Shown here one piece after another: positions 1-6,722 of a DNA stretch of 11,596 nt. Origin of the DNA: an uncultured Solimonas sp. (GTDB lineage: Bacteria > Pseudomonadota > Gammaproteobacteria > Nevskiales > Nevskiaceae); NCBI GenBank assembly GCA_946478985.1, contig CAMLDZ010000102.1:1-11596 (forward strand), written 5' to 3'. The notes beneath the pieces are model-generated. The model was not told the DNA's origin and did no database searches. It worked only from the letters and a program-made list of their open reading frames with translations. Every line of letters begins with the position of its first letter. Position 1 is the first letter of the stretch. The translations under genes and the position numbers were made by a program.

Positions 1-203
1 CGCGCGCCAATCTGCCGACCGAGATCGCGGCCAAGGAGGTCTGGGTGGACTGGAACAAGCGCGAGATCGTTTCCGACAAGCCGGTGCGCGCGCGCGCGCC
101 GGGACGCGTGCTGCTCGGCGACAGCTGGAGCAGCGACTTCGCGGCCACGCGGGCCAAGCTCAAGGGCAATGTGCAGGTTGAATACGATGCACCGCAACGT
201 TAA
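1..203 (+). CDS. lptC: LPS export protein LptC, 3' end only (partial)
   Basis: The window opens inside a gene read in the frame beginning at position 3. It gives about 66 residues and ends at TAA 201-203. The visible part runs from ANLPTEIAAKEVWVDW to [14 protein letters not shown]. The ending, a beta-strand pattern closing in LKGNVxVxY, is typical of the LptC C-terminus. LptC is a bitopic inner membrane protein whose periplasmic beta-jellyroll receives LPS from LptB2FG and passes it to LptA. The call rests largely on context: the gene overlaps lptA by 17 bases and lptB follows, which is the usual lptC-lptA-lptB order. The membrane anchor and most of the jellyroll lie outside the window. Positions 86-99 are an uninterrupted GC-dinucleotide run, coding in frame for Arg and Ala. 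Confidence 0.85.
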   Translation, partial: RANLPTEIAAKEVWVDWNKREIVSDKPVRARAPGRVLLGDSWSSDFAATRAKLKGNVQVEYDAPQR

Positions 204-792
204 GCGCACTCTCCTCTTCGGCCTGCTCGCCGGCCTGCCGCTGCACGCTGCGCTGGCGCAGGAGCCGGCCCGCGACAAGCCGAGCAATCGCGAGCAGCTC
301 GAATCGCTGCGACCCACCGGCACCGTCACGGTCAAGGCCGACCGCGCCGAGTGGGTGCAGGACAACGCCATGAAGTACGCCGGCAACGTCAAGTTCGACT
401 CCAATACCCTGTCCATCCGCGGTGACGAGATGGAGGTCAAGCAGGCCGCCGACGGACAGTTCGAAGCCTGGATCCGCGGCAAGCCAGCAGTGCTCGACCA
501 CGCCGCCGACCCCAAGGCGGTCGGCGCGGCCGCGCAGGCGGTCAGCGCGCAGGCGCAGCAGATGCACTACGACTCCAGGACCGGCACCATCGACCTGTCC
601 GGCGACGCGCGCCTCAAGCGCGGCAACAACGATGTCAGCGGCGCGACGATCGGCTACATCGTGCCGGAGCGCCGCATCCGCGCCAGCTCCGGCGGCGGCG
701 GCCAGGTGACGGTGACCTTCGAACCACCACCGCCGAAAGCCAAGGCCGACAGCGCTCCCACGAACAACAACAAGAAATCCGAGCAGCCATGA
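187..792 (+). CDS. lptA: Lipopolysaccharide transport periplasmic protein LptA
   Basis: LptA is the periplasmic OstA-like beta-jellyroll protein that forms the bridge carrying LPS from LptC at the inner membrane to LptD at the outer membrane. I chose the ATG at 187 because it gives 201 residues starting with a clean Sec signal peptide: MHRNVKR, a hydrophobic core, then ALA-Q with cleavage near residue 24. An ATG at 169 would only add six residues (MCRLNT). The mature part has the repeating strand pattern of the family: [28 protein letters not shown], then later [18 protein letters not shown]. The last 23 or so residues are low complexity (a PPPP run, then Lys, Asn and Ser), a likely disordered tail. 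The gene overlaps lptC by 17 bases and lptB by 4 (ATGA), implying one translationally coupled operon. Confidence 0.93.
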   Translation: MHRNVKRTLLFGLLAGLPLHAALAQEPARDKPSNREQLESLRPTGTVTVKADRAEWVQDNAMKYAGNVKFDSNTLSIRGDEMEVKQAADGQFEAWIRGKPAVLDHAADPKAVGAAAQAVSAQAQQMHYDSRTGTIDLSGDARLKRGNNDVSGATIGYIVPERRIRASSGGGGQVTVTFEPPPPKAKADSAPTNNNKKSEQP

Positions 793-1520
793 GTGCCTCG
801 ACGCTGGCCGCCTACGCGCTGGTCAAGAAATACAAGAAGCGCACCGTCGTCCGCGACGTCTCGGTCAAGGTCTCATCAGGCGAGATCGTCGGCCTGCTCG
901 GCCCCAATGGCGCCGGCAAGACCACCTCGTTCTACATGATCGTCGGCCTGGTGCCAGCCGACGGCGGCCGCATCGAGCTGGACGGCCAGGACATCACCGC
1001 GCTGCCGATGCATGCGCGCGCGCGCCGCGGCCTGGGCTACCTGCCGCAGGAAGCCAGCGTGTTCCGCAAGCTGTCGGTCGCCGACAACATCCTGGCGATC
1101 CTCGAACTGCGCAGCGATCTCGACCGCGACGGCCGCCACGCCGAGCTGGAGCGGCTGCTGTCGGAGCTGCACATCACGCATATCCGCGACGCCGAAGGCC
1201 AGGCGCTGTCCGGCGGCGAGCGTCGCCGCGTCGAGATCGCCCGCGCGCTGGCCGCCAACCCACGCTTCGTGCTGCTCGACGAGCCGTTCGCCGGCGTCGA
1301 TCCGATCGCCGTCGGCGACATCCAGAGCATCGTCCATCACCTCAAGGAACGCGGCATCGGCGTGCTGATCACCGACCACAACGTCCGCGAGACGCTGTCG
1401 CTCTGCGAACGCGCCTACATCCTCGCCGAAGGCCAGGTGATCGCCGAAGGCTCGCCGCAGACGCTGCTGGAAAACGAAACGGTGCGCCGCGTCTACCTGG
1501 GCGAGCAGTTCAAGCTGTAG
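789..1520 (+). CDS. lptB: LPS export ABC transporter ATP-binding protein LptB
   Basis: LptB is the cytoplasmic ATPase dimer of the LptB2FG transporter, which extracts LPS from the inner membrane and pushes it along the LptC-LptA bridge. All ABC motifs are in order in the 243 residues: Walker [10 protein letters not shown] (about 38-46), signature LSGGERRR (140-147), Walker B FVLLDEP with D164 and catalytic E165, D-loop AGVDP, and switch His197 in ITDHNV. Length and order match the family closely. The ATG at 789 overlaps the lptA stop (ATGA), so translation is probably coupled. The stop is TAG 1518-1520, and no T-rich intrinsic terminator follows. In many gammaproteobacteria rpoN comes next, but here a metallopeptidase gene does. 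Confidence 0.97.
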   Translation: MSASTLAAYALVKKYKKRTVVRDVSVKVSSGEIVGLLGPNGAGKTTSFYMIVGLVPADGGRIELDGQDITALPMHARARRGLGYLPQEASVFRKLSVADNILAILELRSDLDRDGRHAELERLLSELHITHIRDAEGQALSGGERRRVEIARALAANPRFVLLDEPFAGVDPIAVGDIQSIVHHLKERGIGVLITDHNVRETLSLCERAYILAEGQVIAEGSPQTLLENETVRRVYLGEQFKL

Positions 1521-1583
1521 CGCCACCAGCCTTACGCGCTGCGCCGCCGGCAGCAGACAGCCGCCATTCACCGCAGGCGCGCA

Positions 1584-1609
1584 CTCTCGCACCACGTTTC
1601 GTGCGAGAG
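1584..1609 (+). promoter_or_regulatory. Stem-loop overlapping the ribosome binding site of the following gene
   Basis: Positions 1584-1592 (CTCTCGCAC) and 1601-1609 (GTGCGAGAG) are perfect 9-bp inverted repeats around an 8-base loop. The only purine-rich, Shine-Dalgarno-like stretch before the ATG at 1615 is GAGAG (1605-1609), which lies in the right arm. Folding would therefore hide it. No T-run follows, so a Rho-independent terminator for lptB is unlikely. Whether it acts in translation, mRNA protection or not at all cannot be told from sequence alone. Confidence 0.55.
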
Positions 1610-1614
1610 CGTCC

Positions 1615-2682
1615 ATGCAAATCTTCCGCTGCGATCACTGCGGCAGTTTCATCTTCTTCGAGAATTCGCAGTGCACGCGCTGCGGTCACACGCTGGCGTT
1701 TCTCCCGGACCGCCTGCGCATGGCGGCGCTGCAGGCCGACGGCGACACCTGGCACCCCGCCAAGCCGCACAAGAAAGACCGGGCACGCTACCGCCTCTGC
1801 GCCAACTATCAGGCGCATGACGTCTGCAACTGGACAGTCGCCGCCGACGATCCGAACCCCCTCTGCCTGTCGTGCCGGCTGACGCAGGTGATTCCGGACC
1901 TGCAACCGCCCGGGCATCTGCAGGCCTGGTACCGGATGGAGATCGCCAAGCGGCGCCTGCTGTACACGCTGATCGGGCTGGGCCTGCCGATCCAGGCGCG
2001 CGAGGACGACCCGCAGCATGGCCTGGCCTTCGAATTCCTTGCCGATCCGCCGCCGGGCGAAGGCGACGGCAAGCCAGTGCTGACCGGCCATGCCGATGGC
2101 CTGATCACCATCAATCTCGCCGAGGCCGACGATGCCGAGCGCGAACGCCGCCGCCTGCGGCTGCACGAGCCCTACCGCACCCTGCTCGGCCACTTCCGCC
2201 ATGAGATCGGTCATTACTACTGGGATCAGCTGATCGCCGGCTCGCCGCGCCTGGACGCCTTCCGCGAACGCTTCGGCGACGAGCGCGAGGACTACGCGGC
2301 GGCGCTGCAGCGCCACTACGAGCAGCCGGCCGCCGACTGGGCGCAGCAGTACATCAGCGCCTATGCCAGTTCGCACCCCTGGGAGGACTGGGCCGAGACC
2401 TGGGCGCACTACCTGCACATGATCGACACGCTGGAAACCGCCAGCGCCTGCGGCCTGTCCTTGCGCAGCGAACCGGCCAGCGCAGAATTCGAGGCCCCGC
2501 AACCCCAGCATGAACCGTTCGACGACATCATCGAGCGCTGGTTTCCACTGACCTTCGCGCTCAACAACCTCAACCGCGGCCTCGGCCAGGCCGATGCCTA
2601 TCCTTTCGTGCTGCCGCAGGCAGCGATCGACAAGCTGCGCTTCGTCCACGAGACGATCGTGGCCGCGCGTCCGCAGACCTGA
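1615..2682 (+). CDS. Zinc-ribbon putative zinc metallopeptidase (COG4307-like, Peptidase_Mx type)
   Basis: This 355-residue protein of unknown physiological role has no signal peptide or membrane segment, so it is probably cytoplasmic. The N-terminus carries a zinc ribbon with C6-x2-C9 and C20-x2-C23. A middle region has further Cys residues (CANYQAHDVCNW, then CLSC). Residues 196-200 form HEIGH, the HExxH zinc metalloprotease signature with both His ligands and catalytic Glu197. Downstream, HPWEDWAETWAHYLH (254-268) offers acidic residues that could supply the third ligand. This combination matches the family annotated as zinc-ribbon plus putative zinc-binding metallopeptidase. The substrate is unknown, and proteolysis has not been demonstrated for the family as far as I know. 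It lies 94 bases after lptB on the same strand and ends 51 bases from the convergent pxpC. The start codon follows a stem-loop that covers the likely ribosome binding site. Confidence 0.85.
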   Translation: MQIFRCDHCGSFIFFENSQCTRCGHTLAFLPDRLRMAALQADGDTWHPAKPHKKDRARYRLCANYQAHDVCNWTVAADDPNPLCLSCRLTQVIPDLQPPGHLQAWYRMEIAKRRLLYTLIGLGLPIQAREDDPQHGLAFEFLADPPPGEGDGKPVLTGHADGLITINLAEADDAERERRRLRLHEPYRTLLGHFRHEIGHYYWDQLIAGSPRLDAFRERFGDEREDYAAALQRHYEQPAADWAQQYISAYASSHPWEDWAETWAHYLHMIDTLETASACGLSLRSEPASAEFEAPQPQHEPFDDIIERWFPLTFALNNLNRGLGQADAYPFVLPQAAIDKLRFVHETIVAARPQT

Positions 2683-2733
2683 AACACCCGCTTCCGGCTT
2701 GCCTGTTGGCGAACCGCGCCAGGTACCCGCGGA

Positions 2734-3585
2734 TCAAGACAGCTGCGCAAAGCGCAGCGTCTGCCCCGGCACCAATTGCGCGGCGCGCGCCAGGCTCGCC
2801 GGCGTCAGCACGGCGATGCACGGGTAACCGCCGGTGGTCGGGTGATCGGCGAGGAACAGGATCGGCTGGCCGCTGGCCGGCACCTGCACCGCGCCGTGCG
2901 CGATGCCCTCGCTGGCCAGTCGCGGCAGATCCGCGCGCGGCGTCAGCGGCGTTTCGGCCTGCACGCGCACGCCGACACGATTGCTGTCCGGCTGCACGCG
3001 GTAGACCTGCGCGCAGAGCAGTGCGAGCGCATCGCTGCTGAAGCGATCGTCGCGCGGCCCGGCCCTCAGCAGCAGCGTCGGCTCGGCCGTGAACGACGGC
3101 TCCGGCAGCACCGCATGCGGCCAGCCGCGGCGACAGCCGATCGATAGCCGGTCGCCAGCCACCAGCGGCAACGGACCCAGCCCTGACAAGGTGTCGTGCG
3201 AGCGACTGCCGAGCACCGGCAGGATGTCGATGCCACCGGCGACCGCCAGATAGCCGCGCAAGCCGGCGCGCGCAGCGCCGACCCGCAGCGTCTGCCCGGC
3301 GCCGAGCTCGTGCACCACGCCGCGCCCCAGCCAGACGCCGTCGAGCCACATCGGCATGTCGGCGCCGGCCAGCGCGATCCGCGCCGCGGACGTGAAGTAC
3401 AGCTCGGCGCCGGCCATGGTGAATTCCAGCGCCGCCGCGTTTTCCGGATTGCCGACGCGCGCGTTGGCGCGGCGCAGCGCCGGCCGGTCGGCGGCGCCGC
3501 TGCGCGGCACGCCCAGATGCGCGGCGCCGGCACGGCCCAGGTCCTGCACCGTCGTCAGCGGGCCGGGGCGCAGGACAAGGATCAC
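2734..3585 (-). CDS. pxpC: 5-oxoprolinase subunit PxpC (KipA/AHS2 family)
   Basis: PxpC is one of the three subunits of the ATP-dependent prokaryotic 5-oxoprolinase, which opens 5-oxo-L-proline (pyroglutamate) to L-glutamate. The family was formerly annotated as biotin-dependent carboxyltransferase or allophanate hydrolase subunit 2. Starting at GTG 3585 gives 283 residues beginning MILVLRPGPLTTVQDLGR, the usual opening of this family. TVQDLGR (12-18), GVPRSGAAD (25-33) and NPENAAALE (46-54) are conserved, and GYPCIAVLT lies near the C-terminus. A longer reading from ATG 3660 adds 25 unconserved residues inside pxpB and is rejected. The GTG overlaps the pxpB stop as GTGA, so translation is probably coupled. 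The gene is the last of its operon and converges on the metallopeptidase gene. Confidence 0.93.
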   Translation of the reverse strand: MILVLRPGPLTTVQDLGRAGAAHLGVPRSGAADRPALRRANARVGNPENAAALEFTMAGAELYFTSAARIALAGADMPMWLDGVWLGRGVVHELGAGQTLRVGAARAGLRGYLAVAGGIDILPVLGSRSHDTLSGLGPLPLVAGDRLSIGCRRGWPHAVLPEPSFTAEPTLLLRAGPRDDRFSSDALALLCAQVYRVQPDSNRVGVRVQAETPLTPRADLPRLASEGIAHGAVQVPASGQPILFLADHPTTGGYPCIAVLTPASLARAAQLVPGQTLRFAQLS

Positions 3586-4202
3586 AGCGCCTGTACCGGC
3601 CGGAATCGCACGCGCGCACCCGGCGTCAGCAGCGCCGGCCGCGCCCGCGACAAATCCCACAGCGGTGCCGCGGTGCGGCCGAGCAGCCGCCAGCCGCCCG
3701 GTGATTCACGCGGATAGATGCCGCAGTAACGATCGGCCAGCGCCACCGCGCCGGCCGGCACGCGCGGCCGCGGCGTCGGCATCCGTGGAATCGCGCCGAG
3801 CTGCGCGGAGCCGCCGCTGAGATAGGCGAAGCCGGGCGCGAAGCCGCAGAACGCGACCGTCCATTGAATGCCGCTGTGCGCAGCGATCAGGCCCTCGCGA
3901 TCGAGTCCGGTCAGTTGCTGCAATTCGGCCAGATCAGCGCCGTCGTAGACCACCGGAACGTCGATGGCGGGCGCCTCGTCCGCCGTATCCGGCGCATCGA
4001 GCGACCACTGGCAGGCCTGCGCCGCCAGCGCCGCGGCGCGCGGGCCGATCAGCAACACGGTGGACTCGGCCGGCACGATATCGCTGATGCCCAGCAGCGG
4101 CTGGCGCAACAGCGCCGCGTACAGCGCCTGCACCTGGCGCAGGCCATCGACTTCCAGCAGCACCGCGTACGCACCTGCCGGGCGGCAGCGGATGGCGTTC
4201 AC
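3582..4202 (-). CDS. pxpB: 5-oxoprolinase subunit PxpB (KipI/AHS1 family)
   Basis: PxpB partners PxpC in the 5-oxoprolinase complex and is homologous to the Bacillus KipI kinase inhibitor, a cyclophilin-like fold. From GTG 4202 it has 206 residues. Family hallmarks are visible: IDVPVVYDGADLAEL, then HSGIQWTVAFCGFAPGFAYL with CGFAPGFAY at 119-127, then PRVPAGAVALADRYCGIYP and SPGGWRLLGRT. The GTG start overlaps the pxpA stop (GTGA). The open frame continues 31 codons further upstream, but that stretch lies within pxpA, is Arg/Gly-rich and does not resemble the family. It is slightly shorter than typical members (about 215-220 residues). It is sandwiched between pxpA and pxpC with 4-base overlaps at both ends. 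Confidence 0.93.
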   Translation of the reverse strand: MNAIRCRPAGAYAVLLEVDGLRQVQALYAALLRQPLLGISDIVPAESTVLLIGPRAAALAAQACQWSLDAPDTADEAPAIDVPVVYDGADLAELQQLTGLDREGLIAAHSGIQWTVAFCGFAPGFAYLSGGSAQLGAIPRMPTPRPRVPAGAVALADRYCGIYPRESPGGWRLLGRTAAPLWDLSRARPALLTPGARVRFRPVQAL

Positions 4203-4903
4203 GCGAAGGCGCCGATGACCACGCCTGCCTGCTCCAGCGCCGCGCGCAGTGCGCGAGCCAGCGCCGGCGCGTCCGGTGTATCGCCATGCAGGCACAGCGT
4301 GTCGATGCGGCCGGCGCGCAGGAGTCGCAATGCCTGTTCGAGCATCGCCGCCGGCTCGACGAGCAGCGCACCCGGCATGCCGCGCGGGATCAGGCCTCCA
4401 TCGGCCTCGTAGCCACGGTCGGCGAAACCTTCGCGGATCGCCGGCAAGCCGGCGGCGGCGGCACGCCGCAGCAGCAGCGAATCGGGCAGCGCGACCACCG
4501 GCAAGGCGCGGCCAAAATCCTCGATCGCGCCGATCAGCACCTCAGCGACCGCCGCGTCGCGGCAGGCGCGGTGATACAGCGCGCCATGCGGCTTGACGTA
4601 GGCGACCGGCGCCGCCGCTTCGAGCGCGCGCAGCTGTTCGAGCATCTGTGCGCGCAGTAGCGCGGGGGCCACGTCGAGATCGCGGCGGCCGAAATGCTCG
4701 TGATCGTCGTAACTCAGATGCGCGCCGATGCGCACACCGTGCTCTCTAGCGGCCAGGCCAAGCCGCCGCATCGACACCGCATCGCCGGCGTGGAAGCCAC
4801 AGGCGACGCTGGCACTGCTGACCACGCCGAGCATCTGCGCATCGAGCGCGGCGCCGGCCGCGCCGGGGAGTTCGCCGAGATCGGCGTTGAGGTCGAGCTT
4901 CAT
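4199..4903 (-). CDS. pxpA: 5-oxoprolinase subunit PxpA (LamB/YcsF family)
   Basis: PxpA is the LamB/YcsF-type subunit of 5-oxoprolinase and acts with PxpB and PxpC to recycle 5-oxoproline, a spontaneous damage product of glutamine and glutamate, to glutamate. The 234 residues open with MKLDLNADLGE, the conserved family start. They also contain SVACGFHAGD (32-41), RIGAHLSYDD (58-67) and VKPHGALYH (103-111), plus LCLHGDTPDAPA near the C-terminus. I chose ATG 4903 because the conserved block begins there. ATG 4927 in frame would add MRIAERAA and cannot be excluded. No strong ribosome binding site is visible for either. It is the first gene of a tightly overlapping pxpABC operon, separated from argG upstream by a spacer with a terminator hairpin. 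Confidence 0.94.
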   Translation of the reverse strand: MKLDLNADLGELPGAAGAALDAQMLGVVSSASVACGFHAGDAVSMRRLGLAAREHGVRIGAHLSYDDHEHFGRRDLDVAPALLRAQMLEQLRALEAAAPVAYVKPHGALYHRACRDAAVAEVLIGAIEDFGRALPVVALPDSLLLRRAAAAGLPAIREGFADRGYEADGGLIPRGMPGALLVEPAAMLEQALRLLRAGRIDTLCLHGDTPDAPALARALRAALEQAGVVIGAFA

Positions 4904-4981
4904 GGCGGCACGCTCGGCGATTCGCATACTGCCGTCAAGAACACACCCGGCCGTCCAATCCTTCGCCCGTGCGCAAATGAA

Positions 4982-5006
4982 GAAGGCCGCCTCAAGGGCG
5001 GCCTTC
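4982..5006 (-). terminator. Intrinsic terminator between argG and pxpA
   Basis: Perfect 10-bp inverted repeat GAAGGCCGCC (4982-4991) / GGCGGCCTTC (4997-5006) with a 5-base loop. Read on the minus strand the hairpin is followed by TTCATTT, a moderately T-rich tail. On the plus strand the following bases (CTGCTCG) are not T-rich. It therefore most likely ends the argG transcript, about 180 bases after the argG stop, and insulates pxpABC. Confidence 0.7.
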
Positions 5007-5099
5007 CTGCTCGTCATGCGATGGCGCCTTGGCGCGCGTCGCAGACGCCGCGCAAAGCCGGCCGAAACGCGCGGAGTCGCCATTGTGAGCAGGGCCGAG

Positions 5100-5154
5100 C
5101 TCGTGTTCGCCGCGCACAGCCGTACATGAGTACGGCGAGCACGGCGGACGCGAG
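5100..5154. repeat. Long imperfect inverted repeat (REP-like) downstream of argG
   Basis: The core is GCCGTAC (5119-5125), loop ATGA, GTACGGC (5130-5136), a perfect 7-bp stem. Outside it, 5100-5114 and 5140-5154 pair at 12 of 15 positions, separated from the core by a small asymmetric internal loop. The whole could fold into one 55-base hairpin. It lies in the 3' spacer of argG, before the terminator. Such elements in intergenic 3' regions are often repetitive extragenic palindromes, but only one copy is visible in this window, so the repeat status is unproven. Confidence 0.45.
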
Positions 5155-5187
5155 ATCGGCCCGCGCCGCAGGCGAATCCGCGCGTTT

Positions 5188-6411
5188 CTAGCGCGCGTCG
5201 CGCTTGGCGCCGGTGCGCAGGCGCAGGCCGTTCAGACGGATGAAGCCCTCGGCGTCCTTCTGGTTGTAGGCGCCGCGATCGTCCTCGAAGGTCGACAGCG
5301 TGGCGTCGAACAGCGAGTCCTTCGAACGGCGGCCTTCGTTGTAGACCGCGCCCTTGTAGAGCTTGAGGCGGACTTCGCCGTTGACGCGTTCCTGGGTGTT
5401 GTCGATCAGCGCCTGCAGCGCGCGACGTTCCGGGCTCCACCAGTAGCCGTTGTAGATCAGGCTCGCGTACTTGGGCATCAGCTCGTCCTTCAGATGCGCC
5501 TGTTCGCGATCCAGGCACAGCGATTCGATCGCGCGATGCGCCTTGAGCAGGATGGTGCCGCCCGGGGTTTCATAGCAGCCGCGCGACTTGATGCCAACGT
5601 AACGGTTCTCGACCAGGTCCAGACGGCCGATGCCGTGTTCGCTGCCGAGCTTGTTGAGGCGGTCGAGAATCTGGAACGGCGTGCCGCGCACGCCGTCGAT
5701 CGCCACCGCGTCGCCCTTGTCGAACTCGATGGTGATGACCTGCGCCTGGTTCGGCGCGTCCTCCGGATTCTTGGTCCAGCGCCAGATGCTGTCATCCGGG
5801 CTCCACCACGGATCTTCCAGACCGCCGCCCTCATAGCTGATGTGCAGCGCGTTGGCGTCCATCGAGTACGGCGAGCCGCCGTCCTTCTTCTTGGCGATGG
5901 GGATGTTGTGCTGCGCGGCGTAGGCCAGCAGCTTCTCGCGCGAGTTCAGGTCCCACTCGCGCCACGGTGCGATGACCTTGGCTTCCGGCCACAGCGCATA
6001 GGCGCCGAGCTCGAAGCGGACCTGATCATTGCCCTTGCCGGTGGCACCGTGGCTGATCGCGTCGCAGCCGGTCAGCTTGGCGATCTCGACCAGACGCTTG
6101 GCAATCAGCGGCCGCGCGATCGAAGTGCCGAGCAGGTACTCGCCTTCATACAGCGCATTGGCGCGGAACATCGGGAAGACGAAATCGCGCGCGAATTCCT
6201 CGCGCAGATCGTCGATGAAGATTTCCTTCACGCCGAACTGCTGCGCCTTCGGACGGACATGATCGAGTTCCTCGCCCTGGCCGATGTCGGCGGTGAAGGT
6301 CACCACCTCGGCGTCATAGGTGTCCTGCAGCCACTTGAGGATCACCGAGGTGTCGAGGCCGCCGGAGTAGGCGAGCGCGATCTTGCGGCGCGAGGAACTT
6401 TGCTTGCTCAT
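5188..6411 (-). CDS. argG: Argininosuccinate synthase
   Basis: ArgG joins citrulline and aspartate, using ATP (to AMP and PPi), to make argininosuccinate, the penultimate step of arginine biosynthesis in the cytoplasm. The 407-residue product, of normal length for the family, carries the N-type ATP pyrophosphatase P-loop AYSGGLDTS (14-22), the ADIGQGEE segment, [15 protein letters not shown] (120-134) and [23 protein letters not shown] 6411 is chosen because the conserved [13 protein letters not shown] begins ten residues later. The frame stays open to ATG 6564, but the extra 51 residues are not family-like and overlap the probable promoter. The ribosome binding site is weak (CTGACGACC before ATG). 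The gene is monocistronic by layout: divergent from rnt upstream, terminator before pxpA downstream. Confidence 0.97.
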   Translation of the reverse strand: MSKQSSSRRKIALAYSGGLDTSVILKWLQDTYDAEVVTFTADIGQGEELDHVRPKAQQFGVKEIFIDDLREEFARDFVFPMFRANALYEGEYLLGTSIARPLIAKRLVEIAKLTGCDAISHGATGKGNDQVRFELGAYALWPEAKVIAPWREWDLNSREKLLAYAAQHNIPIAKKKDGGSPYSMDANALHISYEGGGLEDPWWSPDDSIWRWTKNPEDAPNQAQVITIEFDKGDAVAIDGVRGTPFQILDRLNKLGSEHGIGRLDLVENRYVGIKSRGCYETPGGTILLKAHRAIESLCLDREQAHLKDELMPKYASLIYNGYWWSPERRALQALIDNTQERVNGEVRLKLYKGAVYNEGRRSKDSLFDATLSTFEDDRGAYNQKDAEGFIRLNGLRLRTGAKRDAR

Positions 6412-6517
6412 GGTCGTCAGACAAAAAAGCTGTTGTGGGATGCGGCGGTAAGCAGCGGCGACGGCGATCGGGGGCAAACGGACCAAGGCCGCGGCCACCG
6501 GACCCGCCGGGCGCGCG

Positions 6518-6523
6518 ATTATA
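6518..6523 (-). promoter_or_regulatory. Candidate -10 element of the argG promoter
   Basis: On the minus strand this reads TATAAT, an exact sigma70 -10 hexamer that stands out in GC-rich DNA. Transcription would start near 6511, giving an argG leader of roughly 100 bases. I see no good -35 hexamer 16-18 bases upstream, so activation by a regulator or a weak promoter is possible. On the plus strand, TATCAT at 6555-6560 is a weaker candidate -10 for rnt. Confidence 0.4.
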
Positions 6524-6565
6524 GGGCCCTTCGGCCCACCCTGCGGCGAGCAGGTATCATGCACG

Positions 6566-6596
6566 GCCGGCGACGCACGCCGGCGCCGCGGCGCCG
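6566..6596. repeat. Nested palindromes in the argG-rnt divergent promoter region
   Basis: GCCGGCG (6566-6572) and CGCCGGC (6578-6584) are 7-bp inverted arms around 5 bases. Overlapping the right arm, 6581-6596 is a 16-bp perfect palindrome centred on CCGCGG. They sit between the two divergent genes, about 45-70 bases upstream of the argG -10 candidate. They may be an operator or structured rnt leader, or a by-product of high GC content. Confidence 0.3.
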
Positions 6597-6686
6597 AATG
6601 CCGGCCGCGGCACCCAGCGAATCCGCCGTCGCACCGCGAGCGGTTCCGAATCGATACAAAAAGTAGATAGGGCGGATGGCAAGCTG

Positions 6687-6722
6687 ATGTCTGGACCGAT
6701 GTCTGAAGCGATGTCTGAAGGG
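6687..6722 (+). repeat. Three 12-bp near-repeats, each beginning with an in-frame ATG, at the rnt start
   Basis: ATGTCTGGACCG, ATGTCTGAAGCG and ATGTCTGAAGGG follow one another directly at 6687, 6699 and 6711, each in the rnt frame and each a possible start ([12 protein letters not shown]). The third start brings the product within four residues of the position expected from E. coli RNase T. Confidence 0.85.

Noticed and set aside
86..99. Uninterrupted GC-dinucleotide run that could adopt Z-DNA
   Set aside because: It lies within lptC coding sequence and is explained by alternating Arg and Ala codons. There is no independent sign of function.
876..1616. 246-codon open frame antisense to lptB
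   Set aside because: It is a shadow frame produced by GC-rich codon bias on the opposite strand. The product has no recognisable motif and the sense gene is certain.
1510..2649. 379-codon open frame antisense to the metallopeptidase gene
   Set aside because: The sense frame carries intact zinc motifs. The antisense product resembles the typical low-information reverse frame of high-GC genes.
2683..2733. Possible terminator between the convergent metallopeptidase gene and pxpC
   Set aside because: Only short interrupted pairing (GGCG/CGCC) is present, with no T-run on either strand.
4977..5129. 50-codon Arg-rich small frame (starting MKKAAS) on the plus strand between pxpA and argG
   Set aside because: Its first codons are the terminator hairpin, no ribosome binding site is seen, and the composition is what random GC-rich sequence gives.
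6412..6510. Possible attenuator or leader in the argG 5' region (a T6 run just before the start on the minus strand)
   Set aside because: Only a 4-bp stem with a large loop precedes the T-run, and no credible leader peptide or riboswitch fold was seen.
5494..6666. 390-codon open frame antisense to argG
   Set aside because: It is a shadow of argG, has no family features and runs across the divergent promoter region.
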